A program made the position numbers and the translations under genes. This document shows, piece after piece, positions 1 to 6,766 of a stretch of 64,000 nucleotides of DNA. The stretch is from NCBI RefSeq assembly GCF_001905825.1, contig NZ_LIVV01000010.1, positions 62,001-126,000 on the forward strand. The letters are read 5' to 3'. Numbering within the stretch: the first letter of the stretch is position 1; each line of letters starts with the position of its first letter. The notes under the pieces are model-generated. The model ran no database searches. It saw only the letters and a list, made by a program, of their open reading frames with translations, and was not told the origin of the DNA. The DNA comes from Streptomyces sp. CB02009. GTDB taxonomy: Bacteria; Actinomycetota; Actinomycetes; Streptomycetales; Streptomycetaceae.

Positions 1-635
1 GTCGAGGAGATCCTGGACAGGATCCGGGCCGAGTCGACGGGCGGCACGACATGGTCCTGGGGGCTGTGGAGCAGCACCACCGGCTGCGTGACCTGCGGAA
101 GCTCCGCGTCCACGGTCTGGAAGAACCGGCGCAGGGAGTGCGCGGCGTGCAGCGGCACCCGGTCGTAGCCGACCTCGGTGACGCCCTCCTTGGCGATGTC
201 GCTGGCGATGCCCTTCGTCGAGGGGACCAGATGGCGGGCGACCGGCAGCGCGTACGCCGCCAGGCCGTGCACCTTGTTGCCCGGGTTGACCAGGACGATG
301 CCCTTCACGGCGTCCCCGTGGCGCGCGGCGAGCCGCAGGGTCAGCGCCCCGCCCATGGAGAGACCGAAGACGAAGACGGTCGCGCACCGCTGCAGGAGCT
401 CGCTCAGCGCCCGGTCGACCTCGGCGTACCAGTCGTGCCACGTGGTGAGCTGCATGTCCTGCCAGCGGGTGCCGTGCCCGGGCAGCAGCGGCAGTGACAC
501 CGTCAGGCCGCGCGCGGCCAGGTACTCGGCCCACGGGCGCAGCGACTGCGGGGAACCGGTGAATCCGTGACAGAGAAGGACGCCGACCTCTCCGCCTTCA
601 TGGCGGTACGGCTCGGCTCCGGGAAGGACCGGCAC
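1..635 (-). CDS. alpha/beta hydrolase (carboxylesterase-like), C-terminus cut by window edge
   Basis: A serine hydrolase of the monoacylglycerol-lipase/Est30-like family, read right to left. The start is taken at GTG 635 (protein begins VPVLPGAEPY); the frame stays open upstream to a stop near 720, so a longer form is possible. The oxyanion-hole motif is in GVLLCHGFTGS, the nucleophile elbow is FGLSMGG (GxSxG), and the acid is probably the Asp in HSPQDHVVPP. The window ends before the expected catalytic His, so this is a partial entry and not evidence of a broken gene. It diverges from the acyltransferase at 821. Substrate unknown; a lipid or short-chain ester is a family-level guess. Confidence 0.85.
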   Translation of the reverse strand, partial: MPVLPGAEPYRHEGGEVGVLLCHGFTGSPQSLRPWAEYLAARGLTVSLPLLPGHGTRWQDMQLTTWHDWYAEVDRALSELLQRCATVFVFGLSMGGALTLRLAARHGDAVKGIVLVNPGNKVHGLAAYALPVARHLVPSTKGIASDIAKEGVTEVGYDRVPLHAAHSLRRFFQTVDAELPQVTQPVVLLHSPQDHVVPPVDSARILSRISS

Positions 636-820
636 CGGGGTCTCCTGTTCGCTCGGCTTCGCGTCCGCCTTCGGGTGCGCCCTGGGTGCGCCGAAGCGAC
701 GGAAAATGGGGAAGGACCTTCACGGTACGCGACCGGACCGACACCGACCAGGGCCGTAGCGGGGGCCGTACGCCGGTACGGGATAAAGTCGTCGCCACGG
801 CACACGGAAGGCATGGCGAG

Positions 821-1567
821 TTGATCTACGGCGCAATGAAGTTCTCCCTCGGAGGGTCCCTGAAGCTTGCCTTCCGGCCCTGGGTGGAGGGTCTGGAGAA
901 CATTCCCGCCGAGGGGCCCGCGATCCTGGCGAGCAACCACCTGTCGTTCTCCGACTCCTTCTTCCTGCCCGCCGTGCTCGACCGCAAGGTCACCTTCATC
1001 GCCAAGGCGGAGTACTTCACCTCGCCGGGTGTGAAGGGCAAGCTCACGGCCGCCTTCTTCAAGGGCGTCGGGCAGCTTCCGGTGGACCGTTCGGGCGCCC
1101 GCGGCGCGGGCGAGGCGGCGATCAAGGCCGGCATCGAGGTCATCGAGAACGGCGGCCTCTTCGGGATCTATCCCGAGGGCACCCGCTCGCCCGACGGCCG
1201 CCTCTACCGCGGCAAGCCCGGCGGCCTCGCGCGCGTGGCCCTGGCCACCGGCGCGCCGGTGATCCCGGTCGCGATGATCGACACCGAGAAGATCCAGCCG
1301 CCCGGCAAGGTCGTCCCCAAGCTGATGCGCCCGGGGATCCGGATCGGCAAGCCGCTGGACTTCACCCGCTACCAGGGCATGGAGGGCGACCGCTTCATCC
1401 TCCGCTCGGTGACCGACGAGGTCATGTACGAGATCATGAAGCTGTCCGGCCAGGAGTACGTCGACATCTACGCGACCGCCGCCAAGCGGCAGATCGCGGA
1501 CGCGGAGAAGGCGGCCAAGGAGGCCGTGAAGGCCGAGATCGCTGCTCGGGAAGAGTCCGGCGCGTAG
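821..1567 (+). CDS. plsC: 1-acyl-sn-glycerol-3-phosphate acyltransferase family protein (PlsC-type)
   Basis: A lysophospholipid acyltransferase expected to work at the inner membrane face in phosphatidic-acid synthesis. From the TTG start it has 248 residues. The HX4D motif is NHLSFSD (His40, Asp45), the acceptor motif is YPEGTRS (about 118-123), and a further block is APVIPVAMID. I prefer TTG 821 because GGAAGG lies about nine bases upstream; ATG 836 is in frame but has no good RBS. The C-terminal 30 residues are Lys/Ala/Glu-rich and probably helical. It lies about 40 bp before macS on the same strand. The acyltransferase fold is certain; substrate preference is not visible. Confidence 0.88.
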   Translation: MIYGAMKFSLGGSLKLAFRPWVEGLENIPAEGPAILASNHLSFSDSFFLPAVLDRKVTFIAKAEYFTSPGVKGKLTAAFFKGVGQLPVDRSGARGAGEAAIKAGIEVIENGGLFGIYPEGTRSPDGRLYRGKPGGLARVALATGAPVIPVAMIDTEKIQPPGKVVPKLMRPGIRIGKPLDFTRYQGMEGDRFILRSVTDEVMYEIMKLSGQEYVDIYATAAKRQIADAEKAAKEAVKAEIAAREESGA

Positions 1568-1606
1568 GCGACCGGCGGTCAGCCGTCCCGCACGGGACGG
1601 CCGGGG

Positions 1607-2827
1607 GTGGGGGAGATGGCCAAGCGCGAGCGTGTCGTGCGCATGTCGGTCGAGCAGCCGTTGTGGCGGGCGCTGACCGGCTACCGCGTCCTGACCATGG
1701 TCTACGCGGTCCTGCTGTTCGCGTTCGGCCGCGACCGGTACGAGCGGCCCTGGATCGCCGTCGCCTTCCTCGCGGTGATGTGCGTCTGGACCCTCGCGAC
1801 CCTGCCCAAGGTGGCGAACGCCGCCAGCTGCACCAAGCGCTTCCTCGGCGCCGACCTCGCCGTCGCCCTCGTCGGCATCCTCCTCACCCCGCTCGCCGAC
1901 GCCCACGCCCAGTCCGTCGAGGGCCCCACCCTGCCGTCGATATGGACCGCCGGATCCGTCCTCGCGTACGCGATCAAGGGCGGCTGGCGCTGGGCCGGCG
2001 TCGCCTCCTCCCTCGTCGCCGTCGCCAACATCGTCGAACGCGGCCACCCCAGCCAGGACACCCTCCACAACGTCCTCCTCGTCTGGGTGGCCTCCATCGC
2101 CATCGGCTACGTCGTCGAGGTCGCCCGCGCCTCCGAGCGCACCCTCGCCCGCGCCCTGGAGATCGAGGCCGCGACCCGCGAGCGTGAGCGCCTCGCCCGC
2201 GACATCCACGACAGCGTCCTCCAGGTCCTCGCGATGGTGCAGCGGCGCGGCACCGCCCTCGGCGGCGAGGCCGCCGACCTCGGACGGATGGCGGGGGAGC
2301 AGGAGGTGGCCCTCCGGACCCTCGTGGCCGGCGGCCTCATCCGCCCCAGCCTGGTCTCCGAGGACGAGTCAGAGGGCGCCGTCGTCCGGGTCGTCGAGGA
2401 GGACGAGCACGACGACGACTCCCCCCTGGACCTGAGGCTGCTGCTCGCCCCGCGCGCCGGAGCGAAGATCACCCTCTCCGAGCCGGGCGCACCCGTCCTC
2501 CTCGCACCGCCCGCCGCCCGTGAGCTGGCCGCCGCCGTCGGCGCCGCCCTGGACAATGTGCGGGTGCACGCCGGGGAGGACGCGAACGCGTGGATCCTGG
2601 TCGAGGACTGGCCGGACGAGGTGATCGTCACCGTCCGGGACGACGGCCCCGGCATCCCGGAGGGCCGCCTGGAGGAGGCCTGGGGCGAGGGCCGGATGGG
2701 CGTCGCCCTGTCCATCCGGGGGAGACTGCGGGACCTGGGCGGCTCGGCCGAGCTGATCTCGGTCCCCGGGCAGGGCACGGAAGTCGAGTTGAAGGTTCCA
2801 CGGGGGAAGGCAGGACAGGGAAGATGA
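1607..2827 (+). CDS. macS: MacS-family sensor histidine kinase
   Basis: A membrane histidine kinase of about 406 residues. Roughly five hydrophobic segments fill residues 27-172, followed by a HisKA_3 dimerisation helix with the phospho-acceptor His201 in ARDIHDSVLQ. The HATPase domain has an altered N-box (LDNVRVHAG around 316-323), a G1 box DDGPGIPEG (345-353) and a G2 box GRMGVALSIRGRL (362-374). An acidic linker (EEDEHDDDSP) separates the two catalytic parts. Starts at GTG 1607, ATG 1616 and ATG 1643 are all in frame; GGGAG sits too close to 1616 for a clean choice. Its stop overlaps the macR start in ATGA, so the two are translationally coupled. Confidence 0.9.
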   Translation: MGEMAKRERVVRMSVEQPLWRALTGYRVLTMVYAVLLFAFGRDRYERPWIAVAFLAVMCVWTLATLPKVANAASCTKRFLGADLAVALVGILLTPLADAHAQSVEGPTLPSIWTAGSVLAYAIKGGWRWAGVASSLVAVANIVERGHPSQDTLHNVLLVWVASIAIGYVVEVARASERTLARALEIEAATRERERLARDIHDSVLQVLAMVQRRGTALGGEAADLGRMAGEQEVALRTLVAGGLIRPSLVSEDESEGAVVRVVEEDEHDDDSPLDLRLLLAPRAGAKITLSEPGAPVLLAPPAARELAAAVGAALDNVRVHAGEDANAWILVEDWPDEVIVTVRDDGPGIPEGRLEEAWGEGRMGVALSIRGRLRDLGGSAELISVPGQGTEVELKVPRGKAGQGR

Positions 2828-3498
2828 GCGAGCAGCAGCAGATCAGAGTGATGGTCGTGGACGACCATCCGATGTGGCGGGACGCGGTCGCCCGCGACCT
2901 GGCCGAGGCGGGCCTGGACGTGGTCGCCACGGCCGGCGACGGCGAGCAGGCGGTACGCCGTGCCCTCGCGGTCCTGCCCGACGTCCTCGTCCTGGACCTG
3001 AACCTGCCGGTGAAGCCCGGCGTCCAGGTCTGCAAGGAGCTCGTCGGCGGCCGGCCGGAGCTGCGGGTCCTGGTCCTCTCGGCGAGCGGCGAGCACGCGG
3101 ACGTCCTGGAGGCGGTCAAGTCCGGTGCCACCGGCTACCTGCTCAAGTCGGCGAGCACCGAGGAGCTGATCGACGCCGTACGGCGGACGGCGGCCGGCGA
3201 CCCCGTCTTCACCCCCGGCCTCGCGGGGCTGGTCCTCGGCGAGTACCGCAGGCTCGCGACCGAGCCCTCCCCGGCGGCCGGCGCCGACGAGCCGAAGGCC
3301 CCGCAGCTGACCGAGCGCGAGACGGAGGTCCTGCGGCTCGTCGCCAAGGGCCTCAGCTACAAGCAGATCGCCGAGCGCCTGGTGATCTCGCACCGCACGG
3401 TGCAGAACCACGTCCAGAACACCCTCGGCAAGCTCCAGCTGCACAACCGGGTGGAGCTCGTCCGGTACGCCATCGAGCGCGGCCTCGACGACGCCTGA
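2824..3498 (+). CDS. macR: MacR-type response regulator, NarL/LuxR family
   Basis: The partner of the preceding kinase, 224 residues. The receiver domain carries the acidic pair Asp13-Asp14 (VVDDHP), the phosphorylation site Asp58 in LVLDLNLP, a switch residue in LVLSAS and the conserved Lys108 in YLLKSA. The C-terminal LuxR-type helix-turn-helix (about 157-215) has LTERETEVLRLVAKGLS and the recognition-helix region SHRTVQNHVQNTL. ATG 2824 overlaps the macS stop by four bases. In Streptomyces MacRS is reported to affect morphology and antibiotic output by controlling membrane and lipoprotein genes; that role is literature recall, while the domain calls are direct. Confidence 0.93.
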   Translation: MSEQQQIRVMVVDDHPMWRDAVARDLAEAGLDVVATAGDGEQAVRRALAVLPDVLVLDLNLPVKPGVQVCKELVGGRPELRVLVLSASGEHADVLEAVKSGATGYLLKSASTEELIDAVRRTAAGDPVFTPGLAGLVLGEYRRLATEPSPAAGADEPKAPQLTERETEVLRLVAKGLSYKQIAERLVISHRTVQNHVQNTLGKLQLHNRVELVRYAIERGLDDA

Positions 3499-3543
3499 CG
3501 CGACCGGCACGGGACGCCCGGGTGCCGGGCACGGCGCCACGAG

Positions 3544-3580
3544 GGGCCGTATATTCGCCCCTATCGCGGATATACGGCCC
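3544..3580. promoter_or_regulatory. 15-bp-arm palindrome before the D-hydroxyacid dehydrogenase gene
   Basis: Arms at 3544-3558 and 3566-3580 (GGGCCGTATATTCGC and its near-perfect complement, one mismatch) around a 7-base spacer, ending 24 bases before GTG 3605. The TATAT core is conspicuous in such GC-rich DNA and no poly-T follows, so an operator overlapping the promoter is more likely than a terminator. It lacks the TTGTGA half-sites of a Rex operator. The binding protein is unknown. Confidence 0.6.
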
Positions 3581-3604
3581 ATTCGTCACCTTGAGGGGAA
3601 TCCC

Positions 3605-4600
<996 letters not shown>

Positions 4601-4603
<3 letters not shown>

Positions 4604-4630
4604 GCCGTCTCTTCCGGAAGAGACGGCCTA
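4601..4630. terminator. bidirectional terminator shared by ldhA and trpE(G)
   Basis: A perfect palindrome with 15-bp arms (TAGGCCGTCTCTTCC and its reverse complement) and no spacer. Its first three bases are the TAG stop of the plus-strand dehydrogenase. Its last three are the TAG stop of the minus-strand trpE(G), apart from positional overlap by one base. Convergent orientation supports use by both genes. Confidence 0.85.
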
Positions 4631-6514
4631 GACGAGCACGCCGGCGAGGAGCGAGGCCGTCAGGGCCGCTCCGTCCGTCGTCAGCACCGACTCCGGGTGG
4701 AACTGCACCCCGGCGAAGCCCGGCCCGCGCAGCGCGTGGACCTCGCCGGTCTCCGCGTCCCGGCTCACCTCGATCCGGTGCAGCGCCAGCTCCGTCGCCG
4801 TCCGGTCGTCGCAGCGCGCGGTGAAGCTGTTGTAGAAGCCCACCCTCCGCTGCTGCCCGAAGAGGTCGATCCGCATCTGCGCCCCCTGGAACGGGATCCG
4901 CTTGCGGACGATCTCCAGGCCCAGCTCGGCGGCGATCAGCTCGTGTCCGAGGCAGACACCGAGGAGACCGTGCTGGTGCTCCCGGACCAGCTCGGCCGTC
5001 AGCCCGCGCAGGAAGCGCATCTTCGGATCGGCGGCGTCGGAGGGGTTGCCGGGGCCGGGGCCGAGGACCACCGGGCCCTCGTGGGCGAGCGCCAGCTCGC
5101 GCAGCCCGGGCTCGTCGTAGCGGAGCACCGACACGTCGAGGCCCGAGGAGCGCAGGACGTGCGCGAGCATCGCCGTGAAGGTGTCCTCGGCGTCGATCAC
5201 CAGGGCGTGGCCCGACAGTTCGGCCGAGCGGACCTGCATCTTCAGCCAGAACGGCGCGAGATCGGCCCGGCGCGCGTCCAGCGCGGCCCGTACCCGGGGA
5301 TCGTCGGCGAGCGGCGCGGCGGCCGGCGCCGCACCGCCGGCCGGCCTGCCCTCCCGCACCCCGAGCGCGGTGAGCACGCCGGCCGCCTTGGCGTGGGTCT
5401 CGGCGACCTCGCCCGCCGGGTCCGAGTGCCGGACGAGCGTGGCGCCGACCGGCACCCGGAGCCGCCCGTCCGCCGCGATGTCGGCCGTGCGGATCAGGAT
5501 GGGGGAGTCCAGGGTCTGGGCGCCGCTCTCGTCCGTACCGAGGAGGGCGAGGGCCCCCGCGTAGTAGCCGCGGCCGACCCCGTCCGGCCCGAGGGGCTCG
5601 TACCGCTCGATCACCCGGCAGGCGTTCTGCACGGGTGAACCGGTCACGGTCGCCGCGAACATCGTCTCCCGCAGCACCTCCCGCACGTCCAGGCTGGAAC
5701 GGCCCCGCAACTCGTACTCGGTGTGCGCGAGATGGGCCATCTCCTTCAGCCGCGGACCGACCACCACCCCGCCCATGTCGCCGACCGTGCACATCATCTT
5801 GAGCTCCTCGTCGACCACCATCGACAGCTCCTCGGTCTCCTTGCGGTCGGCGAGGAAGGCGAGCAGGCCCTCGGCGGTCGGGGCGGCCCCGGCCGGGTAG
5901 CGGTAGGTGCCGCTGATCGGGTTCATGACGACGGTGCCCCCCGACATCCGCACGTGCACCTCGGGGCTCGCCCCGACCAGCGTCCGGTCCCCGGTGTGCA
6001 CGACGAAGGTCCAGTACGCGCCCCGTTCGCCGGCGAGCAGCCGCCGGAACAGGGCCAGCGCGTCGGCGCGGCCGAAGCCCGGGATCTCCCCGGTGTACGT
6101 CCGCCGGATGACGAAGTTCGCGCCCTCGCCGGAGCCGATCTCCTCGTCGATGACCCGCCGCACGATCCCGGCGTACTCCTCGTCGGAGACGTCGAACCCG
6201 CCGTTCTCGACGCGCACGTCGTGCGCCGGGAGCTGGGCGAGGGCCTCGGCGAGCGGCAGCTCGTGGGCCTCGTCGGCGACGAGCACGGAGAGCGGCGTGC
6301 CGTCGTCGCGGACGTCGAAGCCGCGCTCCCGGATCTGCCGGAAGGGCACCAGGGCGAGCGTCGGCCGCGGGCCGACGGGCAGCTCCGCGAGGCGCTCGGC
6401 CTCGTGGACCCGGCCGATCAGGACCTCGACGGTGTCGTGGTCACGGCCGGGGGTACGGCGGCGCAGCAGGGCGAAGGGCGGGCAGGAGGGTGCGAGGAGC
6501 CTGGAGAGGTCCAT
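4628..6514 (-). CDS. trpE(G): anthranilate synthase, fused TrpE-TrpG
   Basis: Converts chorismate and glutamine to anthranilate, the first committed step of tryptophan synthesis. The 628-residue protein has an N-terminal TrpE/chorismate-binding part (about 1-410, with GSPVQNACRVIERYEP and ISGTYRYP motifs). It is fused to a class I glutamine amidotransferase (about 440-620) with nucleophile Cys in GVCLGHELIAAE and the His/Glu motif QFHPES. ATG 6514 is preferred because GGAAGGA lies about ten bases upstream; the open frame runs on to 6649 into the leader region. Expression is controlled by the attenuator at 6571-6675. The fused architecture is common in Streptomyces, sometimes in antibiotic loci, but no antibiotic genes are near here. 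Confidence 0.95.
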   Translation of the reverse strand: MDLSRLLAPSCPPFALLRRRTPGRDHDTVEVLIGRVHEAERLAELPVGPRPTLALVPFRQIRERGFDVRDDGTPLSVLVADEAHELPLAEALAQLPAHDVRVENGGFDVSDEEYAGIVRRVIDEEIGSGEGANFVIRRTYTGEIPGFGRADALALFRRLLAGERGAYWTFVVHTGDRTLVGASPEVHVRMSGGTVVMNPISGTYRYPAGAAPTAEGLLAFLADRKETEELSMVVDEELKMMCTVGDMGGVVVGPRLKEMAHLAHTEYELRGRSSLDVREVLRETMFAATVTGSPVQNACRVIERYEPLGPDGVGRGYYAGALALLGTDESGAQTLDSPILIRTADIAADGRLRVPVGATLVRHSDPAGEVAETHAKAAGVLTALGVREGRPAGGAAPAAAPLADDPRVRAALDARRADLAPFWLKMQVRSAELSGHALVIDAEDTFTAMLAHVLRSSGLDVSVLRYDEPGLRELALAHEGPVVLGPGPGNPSDAADPKMRFLRGLTAELVREHQHGLLGVCLGHELIAAELGLEIVRKRIPFQGAQMRIDLFGQQRRVGFYNSFTARCDDRTATELALHRIEVSRDAETGEVHALRGPGFAGVQFHPESVLTTDGAALTASLLAGVLV

Positions 6515-6570
6515 GAGGTGTGTCGTTCCTTCCGGGTGGAGTACGGAGAGGAACGGCCCCGGGTACGAGA

Positions 6571-6593
6571 AAGGCCGCCCCTCGGGCGGCCTT
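6571..6593 (-). terminator. trp attenuator terminator hairpin
   Basis: A perfect 10-bp stem (AAGGCCGCCC) with a 3-base loop, followed on the minus strand by TTTCTCGT. It lies between the leader peptide and trpE(G). Its 5' arm contains GGCCGCC, which can instead pair with GGCGGCC at 6625-6631 inside the leader coding sequence. That is the expected antiterminator when ribosomes stall at the Trp codons. Confidence 0.9.
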
Positions 6594-6618
6594 CGCGTGT
6601 CTGTCGGTGTACGCGCAA

Positions 6619-6675
6619 TCAGTGGGCCGCCGGATGAGCGGTCCACCACCAGTTCTGGATCTGCGAGGCGTACAT
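6619..6675 (-). CDS. trpL: trp operon leader peptide, 18 residues with three tandem Trp
   Basis: A tiny gene reading MYASQIQNWWWTAHPAAH then TGA. Three consecutive TGG codons make ribosome progress a direct sensor of charged tRNA-Trp. The last codons overlap the antiterminator segment (6625-6631). No RBS is visible; a TACAGT -10 element ends six bases before ATG, so the mRNA probably begins at or next to the start codon (leaderless). A Trp attenuator of this kind has been described for Streptomyces venezuelae trpE, from memory; the peptide and hairpins here are read directly. Confidence 0.93.
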   Translation of the reverse strand: MYASQIQNWWWTAHPAAH

Positions 6676-6681
6676 GCGAGC

Positions 6682-6687
6682 ACTGTA
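6682..6687 (-). promoter_or_regulatory. -10 element for trpL-trpE(G)
   Basis: TACAGT on the minus strand, six bases before the leader ATG, between the amidase terminator and trpL. No convincing -35 is present. The position implies transcription starts at about the A of ATG. Confidence 0.55.
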
Positions 6688-6707
6688 ACCCAGCCCGGCA
6701 CGGGAAC

Positions 6708-6747
6708 GGGGCCCGGTCCGCACCGTGGACGGTGCGGACCGGGCCCC
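6708..6747 (-). terminator. terminator after the amidase gene
   Basis: A perfect 19-bp stem with a 2-base loop (GG at 6727-6728), 20 bases past the amidase stop. It insulates the trp attenuator promoter from amidase transcription. Confidence 0.9.
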
Positions 6748-6766
6748 GAGGCGGAGCGCGTCCCGA

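Noticed and set aside
503..2209. Long minus-strand frame over plsC and macS
   Set aside because: Low-complexity antisense of two recognisable plus-strand genes.
3544..3580. Rex operator before ldhA
   Set aside because: The TTGTGA half-sites of Rex are absent; the palindrome has GGCCGTATAT-type arms.
4628..6514. An antibiotic gene cluster around trpE(G)
   Set aside because: Neighbours are primary metabolism and a wall amidase, and the gene has the ordinary Trp attenuator.
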